Origin: Eptesicus fuscus
Lineage: Eukaryota; Chordata; Mammalia; Chiroptera; Vespertilionidae
Direction of reading: 5' to 3'
DNA length: 64,000 nt
NCBI RefSeq assembly: GCF_027574615.1
Contig: NC_072482.1
Location: forward strand, 71,554,325 to 71,618,324
The notes under the pieces were generated by a model. That model had not been told where the DNA came from and did not search any database. It was given only the letters and a program-made list of their open reading frames with translations. A program made the position numbers and the translations under genes. Each line of letters starts with the position of its first letter. Within the stretch, counting starts at the first letter, position 1. This document shows positions 21,385 to 34,669 of the stretch, in pieces.

Positions 21385-21690
21385 AACAGTTGTCATAACG
21401 TGCATTGTTATTTACAATATCCCATGCACCTCCCCATGGAAAGACTGTACATGCCCATCCTGTGGAAGCTTGGCCTACTCAGTGGCTCACTTGCTTTGGC
21501 CAGTAAAATGTCAGGAGAATGTTCTTTTCCCCAGTCTCTGTGGACTCTATTCACCTGGGTAACTGAGTGACTGCAATGAAGAGAACCCCTCTGTCAACCT
21601 ATGATGAATGTATAGCATGGACAAGAAATAAACGTTGGAGTTTTAAGCTGCTAAGTTTTTCTGGTTACTTGTTATCACAGTACCACTAGC
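21385..21690 (+). mobile_element. Candidate solitary LTR (MaLR/ERVL-like), degenerate
   Basis: The right half reads GTAACTGAGTGACTGCAATG, a GAGAACCCCTCTGTCAACC stretch, AAGAAATAAACGTTGGAG and TTTTAAGCTGCTAAGTTTTTC. This is the motif order I associate with MaLR-type LTR 3' ends, including an AATAAA signal at about 21626. No internal retroviral coding sequence lies beside it. Borders are approximate. Confidence 0.45.
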
Positions 21691-24309
21691 CCCACTTACT
21701 TGATAGAGTATTCCTTCAATTAGGCAGATACTCTCAAATTTCTTCCCAAATCAGCCAGACCAGGGGAACTCACTGTACAGATATCAGTAGAACTGCTTTT
21801 ACTGAACAGCACTTGATGTGAAGATCATTTGTATTGAAGGGCACTATAAACACGCCTCATGAAACTCACAGCCCAATAAATATCCTCAAAAGAAGTCTCT
21901 GCCTGGGCTTTGTGTTAAGAATCATTATAGTTCTCCTGAGCGAACTGAACTACTTCTGTTTTTTAAATCCTGTGTGTTACCTATTCAAGTTAATAATTTT
22001 TAAGTTGGTTCCCAGGAAGCTTAGAGCCAAATTTTTGGCAAATATGCAAGTCTTTAAAGGATCCATTGTTTATTTAGACTTAATTTTAACTTTATTTTAT
22101 ACAACTAATCGTGTGTTAAATTTTCACAACAATTTTTAATTGGTATATATTATATAATCTTCTTAACTTTTTCAAGTTCTTTAAAAACAATGTGGTGGTC
22201 ATAAATAAATAAACGTAGAGCAGTGCCATTACCATATAATTGCTTCTTTCTAAACAAGTAAATGTCATGTCACCAAAATTGCTGCTAATTAATATCAAAA
22301 TTTTAGTCCCACTAAATCAATAATTAGAAAAGGTTCCCTGGAATCTGGGCACTGAATATTTCATGGCCAAGTTAAATTGAAAAGGTTCTTCCTTAAGGAA
22401 AAACAGTTCTACTGGTTATATTTGCTCTCATAGTTGTTGTTTTTCTTTCCAGAACACCTTTGGGGTTCATGATAGACAATGTTATTCTTTTAATTAATGA
22501 ATGGATTAATCTAATACTTTTATTTAATTGAGCCCTCTCTTCTTACTGAGCAAAATACTGGGCACTATTAAATCACATGAATGAATGGAAGGTATATTCC
22601 TAGAATTCTGGAAGTTTTCATAGTCTAGCTAGTGACTTCAAGTCTGTGATTAAAGAAACAAACCAAAACAACTCGGGATAGAAAAAATTACTCTGGAGGG
22701 ACTGAGAACAAATGGATGGTCATGTAAGAATAAAATTAATTGGAAGAGGCTTTCTGGAGGAGGAAAAAGTTGAGGCAGGTCTATTCCTCACTATTTCTTC
22801 AAAGCTCCCCTATCACACTTTCCTGCCCTCCTCCCTTAAACTTTAAAAAAAAAAATCTAGTAATTAAAATGTCTGGCCCAGGGAGACTGTGAGCTCAGCC
22901 TCAGCCCCTAAAGAAGGGGCCATCCAAGCTTGGGCTCAGGACCCCTAAGGCTTCACTCTGGGTTAGGTGCAGATCTGCCATTCGTTGACAGACCCTTTCC
23001 CAGAACCAAGTATGTTGGGGTCACTGGGAAAGAGGAAACTTATGAATAAATTTGAAAGGGGGTCTGAAAATTTAGTTGAATGCCAGAGGAGTCCTTTGTG
23101 GAGAAAATTAAGCAGTCATCGCCATAGAGGAGGAACGTTTTCACTGGCTCTGCTCCACAGCAACCTCCCAAGGCTTCCTCCAGGAGGCAGAGGCATGGCT
23201 CGGTGTTAAATGGCTTAATTTTCTTAATCAACTATTTCATTGTGAGTTTTTAATTTCATTCCCATGCCTGGTGGGTTTTTTTTTTTCCATTTTGCCATAA
23301 TACAGCTCTAAGTACCGTGGCAGACATTTGACAGTTTGCTCAGCAGGTGCTGGGCTCTGCAAAGCTTACATAGCTCTACCTTTTATTAATTGGGTTCAAA
23401 ATGTGTTTTTGTGTGAACAGAAGCTAAGATGGGACTATTGTACCTGTCAACATGAAGCTGGGCGAAATAAAATATTTGGAATGTGTTTTAAAATAACTCA
23501 TTGTGAGCTTGTTCGGTAGAGAATTTAAAAGCAGAAATATTCTTTAATGCTGAAATAAATAATCATGCAATCAAAAAGGCAATAAGATTAAAGAAACGAT
23601 GGATTTGTTCAAGGTTCTTCAGTATTGGATAACAACAAAAGCCTTTACTTTGTGCCCAATAGGTTATGTGTTGATGAGAGAGTTCTGAAAAAGCGTTTTA
23701 ATGAAAAATCTAGAGACCTGGGGAGGCAGTAACTATTTTGAAAACCAACAACTAACACTCTTTATATACCTCTAATGTTTTCCATTTAACTTTGCCTCCA
23801 TCTGGAAGGGTTTTTTCCTTATCAAGAAAAACTACCAATTTGAAATTTCAAATTCCAATCTAAAAGAAGCTCTGCCTAGCATTGACCCTCTGAGGAAGAT
23901 GTCTCTCTTTCGGTGAAGCAGAAGTATCTTTATGACTCTTTTCCCTTTTACGTATATGTCCTTTGAACTCAATGAACTATAATAGCATACATTATAAAAC
24001 TCCCACTTAGGGCAGAAGATAAAAAGGAAGTGAAGAGAGAGTAGTCAAAGTTGATGAAAAACTCAGTGATGTGTCAGGCCCACTCATCATTACCACTGTC
24101 AACTCCATCAGTAACTTTGCTCACATTTGAAATAATGAATGTTATCTGTGTCTTCCCAAGGGACTATCTAGTCACTTCCCCTAAAAAGGTTGTGTCCTAA
24201 AGTTTAAGCAGGGAGAAAACAAAGATGAAGCCATAACAATCATGAGATGAAAACCTAAAGAAGTGGAAAAAAATATCTTCATGTTTATTTCTGACTAAAG
24301 AAATAAATA
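21691..24309. other. Unrecognised DNA, no gene seen
   Basis: About 2.6 kb with no recognised repeat and no coding evidence. Some stretches (for example 23280-23520) are compositionally complex and could be conserved non-coding sequence; that is only a guess. Confidence 0.4.
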
Positions 24310-24447
24310 TATTATTGTTGTAAAAATCTTAAAGAGCTGTGGCAATGGACAAAGTAAATAATAAAAAATTCTCTGAAATTCTACTACCAGAGGTAACCAT
24401 TCTTGAAACTTTTCCCTTCTGGACCTTTTTATACACATTGTTACAAA

Positions 24448-24448
<1 letters not shown>

Positions 24449-24497
<49 letters not shown>
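24449..24497. repeat. (AC)n microsatellite
   Basis: About 24 uninterrupted AC dinucleotides, inside the old L1 tail. Confidence 0.97.
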
Positions 24498-24499
<2 letters not shown>

Positions 24500-24688
24500 T
24501 TTAAAAACAAAACAGAACCATGTCAAAATAGTGTGTTTCAACTAGCGTGGTATACTTATTAACATATCAAGGATAATATTTTTATTTGATGTATAGAACT
24601 GCCAGTCTTTTAATGCCTGTCCAGTATTTCACTTAATGGATGAAAAAAATTTCTTAAGCTATTCCCACTGACAAATGTTTATGATGTT

Positions 24689-24712
24689 TATATATATATA
24701 TATATATATATA
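24689..24712. repeat. (TA)n microsatellite
   Basis: Twelve TA dinucleotides inside the same old L1 tail. Confidence 0.95.
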
Positions 24713-25459
24713 CAGTACATATAACATACATCAATATTACAATCATTTGGGTAAATATTTCTTGAAGGTACTTTCTAAAAGCAGAACGAAGGTGTTAAAT
24801 GTTAAAATTTTGCTACATATTTCCCAGTTACTGCTAAAAATGTTGTAGTAATTTACATTTCTATTAACAATGTATGAGGAAATATGCCACCCCACATATT
24901 TTTAAACTTTGTTATTCTGAAAAATAAAATATATCTCATTATTGTTTAAATTTGCATTTCTTGCTACACTGAGGTTATTAACACATATTTACTTGGAATC
25001 TTTACAACACTGAGGCAATTCACCAAGGAATATGACATAGCTTTGTTTTTGTTGTCTTCCTTATGTCTTCCAATAAAGTTATATTATTTTCCTGATAGAT
25101 ATCGTGCAAATTTGTTATTAAATTTTATATATTATATATTGCTATTGCTGATGAACTGCGACTTTTTAATTATATTTTCAAGTGATTTTACTAATATAAA
25201 CAAAACCTATTGATAAACTTGTATTTTATTTCTAGTCACTTTCCTAAGTTCTGTTAGTTTTAGTAAACTTTCAGTTGGTTTCAGTTTTTTGGCTCTGTTC
25301 TTAGATAGACTGTTATAATGCTAAATACAGTTAATACATTTTGACTTTTATTTTCCAATATTTATGCAGTAATGATAATGATCATCCTTGTCTTATTTCA
25401 GAATTTAATGAGAAAGACATTAGGGTGGTGTGGTGTGTGTTTTTTGTTTTTTTTCATTT

Positions 25460-25695
25460 TATAGTGTTTAACATCTATTTGGGGCCTCAGACCACTTGAG
25501 AAGCTAATAAAAGTTATAGACCCCCTTTTTCCTCCATTCAAATACATGTGTTGTATAAACAAGCAAATTTTCATATGTTTTCAGTTTTGATTCATACACC
25601 CCTCACTTACACACACACACACCACAGGACAGGCTAACACCCCTCACTTACACACACACACACCACAGGACAGACTAACATTAACTAAAGTTGTT
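25460..25695. mobile_element. Possible degenerate hAT (Charlie-like) fragment with internal duplication
   Basis: GGGGCCTCAGACCACTTGAG, CTAATAAAAGTTATAGACCC and TTTTCATATGTTTTCAG follow the order of a Charlie-type non-autonomous element as I remember it. Terminal inverted repeats and an 8-bp duplication are not visible, so the call is weak. Confidence 0.35.
25596..25677 (+). repeat. 41-bp tandem duplication
   Basis: Copies at 25596-25636 and 25637-25677 start ACACCCCTCACTTACACAC and end CACAGGACAGRCTA. They differ at a single base, so the duplication looks recent compared with its surroundings. Confidence 0.95.
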
Positions 25696-26689
25696 TCAAC
25701 AGGACTGGCCAAAGGGAAAATTTCCAAGTGGGCAAAGGGTGTCAGCTTAATGCAACAGGCATTTGTTGAGTTTTCATTACGGGGTCTAGTTATCCAGAAA
25801 AAAGAGTTAGCTTTTCAGTGCAATTAAAAACACTCTGCAAGACACTGGCTATAAATTCTCTTTGAATTGCTCCCAGTCTATCCAGAAGGAGAGATTGGTT
25901 AAGTAAACAGAACAACACTAATAGTGACATTGAAGATGTGTGCTTTCTGGATGACAGCATACCTAGTTGCTGTTTTCATCAAATGCAGCAACTTTTACAG
26001 AGAATGTGCCTTTTGGAGTGAGAGTTTCAAGATGGTATTAAAAGGGCAAAGACATTCCAAGAAGAGAAACAAGAGCAAAGATAGCTTGGCCTAATATATT
26101 TGTAGAATAATGGGTAGTGCCCTGTGCTTAGAACACAGAAAAAGTACAAAGATTTTCATTGCACTGTTTGAAATGACTGTTGTTATGGTAGACTCAGCCA
26201 AAATAACATAGTGTTACAAATCTTGCAAAATAAAATTCCTCAGAAACCTCGCACAAATTGCATAACTCTTGAACTGTTTTGTTTCTGGCTAGGAATCTCA
26301 TAGACTTTATTACCATTCACTTATGAATTCATAGTGGAAATTGTTAGCAGTTGATGGAAATTTAGTGTGAAACAGCTGGATTTGGGGTGATTAACCCAGA
26401 AATGCCAATTATCCATACACCCATACATAGAAAAGGATATGTCTACTGGGAATAGTCACTTACCTTCTATTCATCACAATTAAATTCCTTGGATATATTT
26501 GCCCATGAATAGTATGCCTCTTTTCTCATTGATCCTGTCAATTCATTACCTCTCCTACCTTGATGTCTTCTATATTATAAATTTCTTCATTATTTTCCCC
26601 CATGTTTCTAAGCAATCTTCAGTACTAGTCACCAAACCAGAGTTTGCAAACTGAAAATCTGCTCTTCCAATCTTGCCCAAAGACTATAT
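25696..26689. other. Unrecognised DNA, no gene seen
   Basis: No recognised repeat or coding frame. Confidence 0.4.
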
Positions 26690-27056
26690 AGTCTTCTCTC
26701 AGTATTGACAAGGGGATTGCTTTCAGGACCCTTCTGCCCCTGACAAAACCCAAATTTTGGAGATGCTCAAGTATTATATAAGATGTGTAGTATTTTCATA
26801 TAACATATAAACATCCTCCCATATACTTTAAATCATCTGTAGGTTATTTATAATATGTAATACATTGTTCATGCTATGTAAATAGTTGTTATTCCATATC
26901 TTTAGGGAATTATGACATGAAAAGAAGCCTGTCTGTACATATTAAGTATAGACACAAGCATTATAGGCTTAACTACGTAATACACATCAATGACAATGTA
27001 ACATTTTCTTCCCATGATTGGTTGAATTGGAACCCATGGATAGGAAGGGCCAATTG
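26690..27056 (-). mobile_element. Tigger/MER2-like non-autonomous DNA transposon
   Basis: The whole stretch follows a pogo/Tigger MITE in reverse complement: GTATTGACAAGGGGATTGC at the left, GAGATGCTCAAGTATTATATAAG, ATCCTCCCATATACTTTAAATC, TAATACATTGTTCATGCTATG and TAAATAGTTGTTATTCC in the middle, and TTGGTTGAATTGGAACCCATG with GGGCCAATTG at the right. TA lies on both sides, as expected for this group. No transposase frame is present. Subfamily naming is from memory. Confidence 0.75.
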
Positions 27057-28454
27057 TATTTTTTTGTCCTCCACTCTCAATTAAATCTGAATATAGAAAG
27101 TGAGAGTGTTTGGTTGGGGAGGAATAGTGGGGAGAGTATGACAGATATTAGTATTTGTTAAAAACTCCTCAAATTTTTCTCATGAATAGCCAGGATGGAG
27201 AACCACTGGAACGAACAGCATTTCTCATTCATCCTTCAATATAGCCCTCACTACTCATTTCTCCCTACTTCTGCCATCCATCCCAAAATATGCTCTAACT
27301 AACTGAATATAGTGTCCCTAGGAAACAATGTTCTACTATGAAAATGACCGATGTTGAATCACATTCTCTTATAATTATAAATATTCATTACTTTTCACAG
27401 TTAAGATGCTCAGCATCTCATACATGTAAAGATCTATACACGTAAAAGAAAACATCCTGTAATAAAAATACAGTTTGCTATTTTCCCCCACCTCTTCTCC
27501 CCAGTATACAATCACTGAGTTCTCTTTATGCCTTGCCCATTGGTCATCTGTCTCAGTCCTTTAATTTGTGAATTCATGTGACTGGGAACATATTTACATA
27601 GTATGATTTCAATGACACTGATTGTCACAGCAAGTGGGGTGTTTAAAACATATTAGAGAAAGAAAGACTGAGAAACTTTTAAAATAATTATTTCATCTTT
27701 TAGAAAATGCCTACATGTAAAATATTGCCTAGAGTATACTAGCATGTAAAAACCAAGATATTCTATTTTAGACTCAAATTGTACCTATTTGGGACATCTT
27801 TCTCCTATTATTTCCTTAGCTCTATCTGTACCCTTTAAGTCAATGTTGCTTTGGTAAAGTTCATTAGTATTTGTCAATTCATTGTTAGATTCAGTTACCT
27901 TCAGTTTTGTTATTATCACAGTCATATGTTCAAAGAGTACTTGCAATGTATTCTTCAGAGAAGAACCTAAAGCATGCTGTTATTAAGCATATCATTGTAG
28001 CATTCTGAAAATTATTTTCAGAAAGTGTCAAATAGCTTAAGAGGCCTCTGGAGAATAATAATATAATTCAAAAGCCATTATAAACTTGTTCTTTTCCTCT
28101 CAAGACTAGTTCCTCTTGATTCTACTCAGACCCTGACCCCTCTTTCACCAAGCATCACATAGTAGTTTCTCATTGGACTTGGATACACATGTGACCAGAG
28201 GGCTACACTTGGTTGTGTTGACTCCAACAAATTCTGCCTTTCTCCCAATCTATTACTAACTTTACTGAATGAATTTCAGTTGAGTGACATTGCTTTAAGG
28301 GCAGTATGTTTCCCCAAACCAAAATTTATATTTATGCTTTAAAGCAATTTAAAAGAATTAAACGTAATGGTAGGTCAAAAGCAATTTTCCTAATCGTAAT
28401 TGATATCATGCCCACAAAGAGCAATAATTTATTTCTATGCTAAAGCTCTTTAAC

Positions 28455-28560
28455 CCTGTGCTAAGAACTAAAAGACCTGAATTCTATTTTAAGCTCTAGC
28501 ACTGATTTCCTGCTATAAGTCTTTCAGTTTCCACATTTATGAAACTAGAAAGCTAAAAAA
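28455..28560 (+). mobile_element. MIR SINE fragment
   Basis: Motifs in MIR order: AAGACCTGAATTCTATTTTAAG, CTCTAGCACTGATTTCC, TAAGTCTTTCAGTTTCCACA, TTTATGAAACTAGAA. Confidence 0.5.
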
Positions 28561-29458
28561 AAAATAAACTGTTGTGTCCTTGGGGCATAAGGACCTCAGG
28601 AATTAATTAGTTAATAATTTACACACAGCACATGTTCCTTAGGGGGGAATAGCCTTCATAGTGCACCACAAGGATAAATTTGAAATAACTAAGAATGATA
28701 AAAGTAGCTAACTCCATAATTTTGTGATGTGTATGGTATTTTGTTTCTACAAAGTCTGCCCTAACATATGGTAGCATTTAGCCACTACTCCTAATAATAT
28801 TTATAAGTAGATTGAGAATTAGCTCACAAATACAATTCAGGAAGTTTATTTTGATGATTTGTTTTTCATGTTCTGTGAAATGAGTTGCATTAGAGGTCAG
28901 AAAACGTGCCTTAGAAGGGCACTTCTTTAATATTTAAAGTTGAACATTATAATAAGGTACTCATAATTGGCATCCCTTCTGGGAGTCAAACTCCATTAAC
29001 TTTCTGCCTGATTAGCCAAATTATTGCATAATACACAGAAAGATGGCAAAAGGCAGAGCAAATGGGCTCTGTATTCACTGTTTTTCGTTTTTAGCCACGG
29101 GAAAGAGGTAAACATACTACACAGTATGTGATGACAAAGCAGCAATTGAGACCTAACTCCAAACCTGGCTACATCAACTGTTCTCACAGTTCATTCCAAC
29201 ATGAATGTAATTCCCACCAAGTATACTTAATTTGATCCTATGACCTCTTGACTTGTTAGTAATATTTTTAAAAGAAAGGGAAAAAAGAAAAGAAAAATAA
29301 CTGTTGTCAGTCAAGCTGAAAGCAATCAGCTTCTAAGGTTGACATCAGCTCCTCAAACACAGAACTACATCACCACATACACACCTCCAAATTTCAGTTT
29401 TCTCCTCACTACCCACCCTTCACATTCCAATCGTCCTACCCACCCCACCCCTTCTCTC

Positions 29459-29461
<3 letters not shown>

Positions 29462-29494
<33 letters not shown>
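29462..29494. repeat. (CA)n microsatellite
   Basis: About 16 CA dinucleotides following a C-rich stretch. Confidence 0.95.
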
Positions 29495-29496
<2 letters not shown>

Positions 29497-32400
29497 CAGA
29501 TAGAATCATCAACTATTTCAACAACATTGGTACAAGTTAACAATTTAGAAAAAATGTAGAAAAGGTGAAAAAGGAACCACTTTGACACTTGGACAAAATA
29601 ATGAAAAGGAATACAAATTCACATACATTTTTTTCTACAGCAATTTTCTGAGTAATGACTTTGCAAAATTTCTGTTTGAAAAGGGAAACGGTGTACTTCA
29701 TACATCATTTTCAACTTTAGTAACCATTTGAACATGTCCTTAATTTCAAAATACAGTTAGAGTTCAAGTTTATTTGTGACCTACTAAAGAAGCCTCCTGG
29801 ATCAGAAGAGAATAGAAACACTTGTTAATGAGTCTGTAATATGCCTTAGACACCAGAGTATCATAGGATTTTAGGATGGAAAGCTCTCTTACAGTAAAAA
29901 GACTGTGTTATATTAACTGTGAATAAGTAAGAAACACACATTAAATATCTCATTTGCTCCCTGAAGGGGGAAACTTTAAATCAAGTGAGGAAACATTAAA
30001 AAAAAAAAAAAAAAACTCAGCAAGATATCTCTTCAAATCCTCCCACACTTATAAAGATCTTCCGATTTTTACATTCCTGTATGTGGCAATATGCTGTCCA
30101 TCTCAAATTTTCATTTAGCTTATTATTTTCTCTGCCAATGAATTTTGGCTTAATGCTCCATTTTAGAATGTGTAAACAGAAACATAAGTAGATGATTTTT
30201 ACTGGATCAACTCTCACTAAAAATAGCTAAGTTAGTATTAAAACAAAATATATGTACCACAATATTTATGTGTCAACATTGTGAGCAGTCATTTTCATGA
30301 CATGCACACGTTTTCCTCACACTGCAGCCGCTTGAGAATATAGGCTTCCACGTACCTGTTACCTGCACATAAAGCCTTCATCATTAGGAGTACCTTCACT
30401 CTACACTCACCAGAGTATCAGAGCACCTGGAACATCAGTGGCAGTTATGCAGATATCAAAGAACTTCCCTATAATAAAAGGCTATGTCATCTGAAAACAA
30501 ATCATTTTTGTCCCTCAAATACATAAGAAAATAAGGCCTCTGGGCAACAGAAGTAGTTTTCCTGACATCCAGGTGGCCTAGCCCATTCACTTCGTAAGAC
30601 ATTTTTCTCTTGTTTTCACAAAACTCTAAGAATGTTAGCTATGTATTTCCTAGACCATGGCAGATTAGAAACTGTAAATGGAAAAGGGATAGGATAGGAC
30701 TGAGTAAGAGCAAGCACTCCAACAATGACAAAGCTAAATAGCTAACAGAAAAATTACCAAAATCAGATAATATGGTAATTTGAGATACTATAGAGATTAT
30801 TGAAAGCCAAAACTTATCCATACATTTAATGAGCCATAAGTGCATTGGTACATTTATATTTATAGTTATATCTGAGTCATAAAAATAGTTATGTTTAACA
30901 TACTCTTTAATATGTTTGAGAAATCAGAGATGTTTAAAATATAATTATAAATGTTCCTAATAAAAAACCATATTTTTAAGTTTTCAAGTTAAAACAGAGT
31001 AAGTTTTAGATTTTTAGGAAATTTACTTTTGCAGAACACCTCATTTTCTGGCAGCCACAGAACTGAGTGAGATATTTGGCACTGATAGAATTTTAAAGTT
31101 CAAATTATTATTTTGTTGAAGTAAAAAGTTAACCATGAGTTCAAGTGAAAGACTAGGACAAGTTTTATCTACATTCTAGAAGAAACTAAGCCTGCTGTCA
31201 CATTGAAAACGTTTTGCTGGTCACAAGACACACGAAATGAATAAGATATGATGTTGTTAGCTGCCCTTTTTGTTTTTGTTTTTTGTTTTTCAACCAATTA
31301 GCAATGTTTTCACAGAGAGGACAATAGCTGAGTGAATTAAAAGCTATGGCAGTTAAATCAGACCAGGGTGCCTTGCTACTGACTTCATTTCCCCATTTGC
31401 TAACGCCAACATTTTTCTGGTCCTAGGAGAATCCTTATTTTTTTAAAAACCTATTGACTCTTTTCAAACAATCCACTCATATATAAATATATACATGCCA
31501 ATATCAAAGTATAAACCATTCCTGGTCTTATGTCTTTGCAAGGGGCAGGGCAGAAGGCCACTGTGCAAGATGATAGTTGTTTCTAGGTTAAGCATTTTAT
31601 GAAGCATGCAAAACTGGTTAAATATGTGTTTTCTTGAACAAAACAACCAGAAAACAATTTAATTAGCTGATGAACCCCATCTATAGTAAACATTCACTAG
31701 CTAACTAATGAGACACCCAGATTCCAAACTCCGGGGACACCATTATCCCATGCTGGTAATATTGCATGTGTTGTATCCCATCATGCTTTGTGGCATAGTG
31801 GCAAACCGATGTCACAAAATTCTAGTAACACAATAACATCTAATGTCTACTGCTCAAATGAGAGGAATACTCAGTGCAGATTGGATCCCACTGGCCAAGC
31901 TGATGACTTACATCTGATCCAGATGTCTGAAGTCATTTATAGCCAATTCTCTAGTCTAGCCAATTAGTCTTAACATTGAAGCAATTGACTTACCTGCTGA
32001 CAGACTGAATCAGCAGATAATTTATGACCTAAACTTCTGTAATTATTTTAATAGCCTTTTCATATCCTTTCCATTCTATTCACCCTAACAGGAGCGCTTA
32101 AAATGAGAACTCTTCAATAAAGGAAAAGGAGGCAAAGCTCTTAAACATTTTATTTAAAAACTCAGAGCCCTGTTCTTTAAGAGGATCCATATAGGAAAAC
32201 CGCACCTATTTCTCCTTTTAACTCACCAGTTTGGAAATATATTGGACTCTTTCTCACCATCTTGAGTTATTACTATGTCTTAAATTTCAACTTGTTTATT
32301 GCCTGTTCTAAGACCACCAAACACCTCAGATATCACTTTCTTGCTGTTATTAACAATGAGAGCTGAAAAAGAAGCCATTCCTTCAAGTCAGACTTCTCCT

Positions 32401-34049
32401 CTCTAATCAGGCCAAGGATTCTGGACTTCAGGAGGCCAGTTTGCTGTGAGATGGTGCCAGTGTGTCTCCATCTATGTACATTTGCTTTCTGCTCCTCACT
32501 GCAGATTGCTGGAGGGTATTCCTAACATCGCCATGTTAACGACAGGCAAATGTCATGGCCACCAGAGGTGGGCTAAGGAAGACCCTAGAACAAGGCCTGT
32601 GTTGTGAAGAAATGTGTATAAATAAATTGGTTTAGTCCACTTAGCTAACGAAAGAAATTATGGCCCAATATTGAACTGCTCTACTTTACAACATACCATA
32701 GAGAATACCAAAGAAAATACTGCCTGGGGAGATGCATGCTCAAACCTTCCCATCTGCAGCTGCTATCAATTATTCTGCCCTGTTGTGACCAGAAATCTCA
32801 GTTTTCAATAGAGAAATATGAGTTGTAAAAGAATCCTTATTGGCCACCCCAACATTCCCCTCCCCACCCCCACCTCCTGATTCTGTTTGGCTTTTCAAAC
32901 ATTTGAAATGTCCACATACTTTATATCCTAGCCCCCTGGGAAGTTAGAAAAGCAAACTTAACTAGTTTCAGAGCAGAGGAGAGATTTTGTGGCTTCCAGA
33001 GAATCTCCATTGGATTCCAAAAGCTCATAAAAGGATACCTTCACCCTAAATGTTATATAAACAGAGTTCTGTCTGTGTGTGTGTGATTTACACTCTTACG
33101 GAAGATCTTGAATCTTCTTTCTCTCCATGCTAGAAGATGAGTGAAGGACAAAAAGGCTATTTAGAACAGTTAACCTGATCATTTTTTAAAAGATGTGTGC
33201 AAATCACTGGGGCTGGAATCCCGTTTGTCAACCAAATTGTCAGGAAATAATTTATTACTGACAAGAACAAAGTGTGCAGCTGGATATTCCAAACAACGGC
33301 ATGCTAAATGAGCCAGAGACTTGTTATAAATATCTTCCCCAGGACTGCACTTCCTATCGTCTAAAATTATTCTAGAAGCAGCATGGTGTAATGGAAAAAA
33401 GAATTGTGCGTCAGGATGGCAGCGTTTTCTTCTGCCTGTTCTAGTTATTAGTTTTGCTATCAAGTTTTGCCACCTCCTGATTTTGTAAAACAAAACAAAA
33501 CAAAAAAAGGAGAAGAAGAAGAAGAGAGGAGGAAAGAGAGTTTCACTGATACCCTATAGAGGGAACACTGCCACCCAAATGTTATACAAATTAATCTAGG
33601 CTCATTCAAAACATAAGAAAACAGAATTCAGAGAAAAGAAAAGAAGGGCTGCTGTAAAACAGCCTTTGAATTTCTGTGTGAATTACATAATCAAGAAATT
33701 GTTCTTCTGGCACAGTTAGTACAGTATTTGAAAGGTGAAAAGTATTAATAACAAATCAAAAAGAGACAAAGTAATTAGACATTGGATTGCACTTTTTTCC
33801 CCCTCTACGGTGTTTTTTTTTTTTTTGTTTTGTTTTGTTTTTTTCATCATCATTCATCCTCCTCTTCCACTTCCACTCACCTTCTCCCCCAACTCACCCC
33901 CCACTGCCACAATCACCACACTGTTTGGACTTCACTTTTCAAAACAAAATTTTACAAAGAAATGGTAACAAAACCCCTCTTCTTAGGAATTTCCAGCTTT
34001 TTACTTCTGTTATATTCCACCTTGTTTTACAAGTTTCTCTGTGACTTTC

Positions 34050-34165
34050 GTCTCTGCCAGACTATAAGCTCCTACATGGCAAGGCCCATATTTTATTCAT
34101 GTTTATATCTTTCACACTGATTTGCCCAGAAAGGCACCCAATAAATATTTGTTGACTTGCATCCT
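34050..34165 (+). mobile_element. L2 LINE 3' end
   Basis: CTGCCAGACTATAAGCTCC, ATGGCAAGGCCCATATTTT, CAGAAAGGCACCCAATAAAT and ATTTGTTGACTTGCATCC follow the standard L2 3' terminal text. Confidence 0.65.
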
Positions 34166-34669
34166 ATTTTCAACATATTGGGTGAGTATAGTAAATATTT
34201 AGATGGAGTGATCAGTCAAACTCAACTTAGCTTTTTGTAAATCTAAATTTTAGATGATTCTCCAAACTTCATTCTCTTATAAATGATTTGGGAGCCTGTG
34301 ACTTCAGGTGGAACCTGTGAAATATCTAACCAACTGAAGAGGACTCTCCTTGTCTTGAAAGAAAGAAAAAGATCAAATCTTAATATGTAATTTATGCTTA
34401 TCTATATTAGAATTTCTATCAGTCAGTCATTCATTTATCTTTTCATCATATAGTTAATGAGTATCAGACATTCTGGTTATACAACTGTGAATAAGATAGG
34501 GTCCCTCCTCTCAAAAGGGGTTTCTATTCTATATGAGAAAACGTCAATTACAATAGAAGGGGATGACTTGGTGATATTGATATATATACAATACATTGAT
34601 AGCTCATAATAAGGACACCTGCATGAATGTTGAGATCATTTGAAGCTTCTCAGAAGAGATTATATTATA
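34166..34669. other. Unrecognised DNA with possible ancient repeat scrap
   Basis: A part at 34431-34560 (TTAATGAGTATCAGACATTC, AATAAGATAGGGTCCCTCC) recalls an old L2-associated repeat also hinted at 49830-49890. No gene. Confidence 0.35.

Larger units (their letters stand above)
24310..25110 (-). mobile_element. Old L1 3' end
   Basis: Reading left to right this is reverse-complement L1: TTCTACTACCAGAGGTAACC (3' untranslated region), CAGTCTTTTAATGCCTGTCC, TTCACTTAATGGATG, ATTCCCACTGACAAATG. Further right are TTTAAATTTGCATTTCTTGC and TGAGGCAATTCACC in the order of the ORF2 C-terminal region. Two microsatellites have grown inside it. The stretch at 50350-50855 is a similar old L1 tail. Confidence 0.6.
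27057..34049. other. Long unrecognised stretch, no gene seen
   Basis: About 7 kb of AT-rich DNA. Within it I see a likely MIR scrap at 28455-28560, a (CA)n run at 29462-29494, a poly(A) run at about 29998-30015, and T-rich/poly(T) tracts at 31441 and 33812-33845. A CT-rich stretch lies at 33850-33910. A possible MIR start (GCAGCATGGTGTAATGGAAA) lies at 33380. No open frame shows a recognisable domain. Some stretches such as 31980-32060 have the balanced composition of conserved non-coding DNA, but that needs an alignment. Confidence 0.45.
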
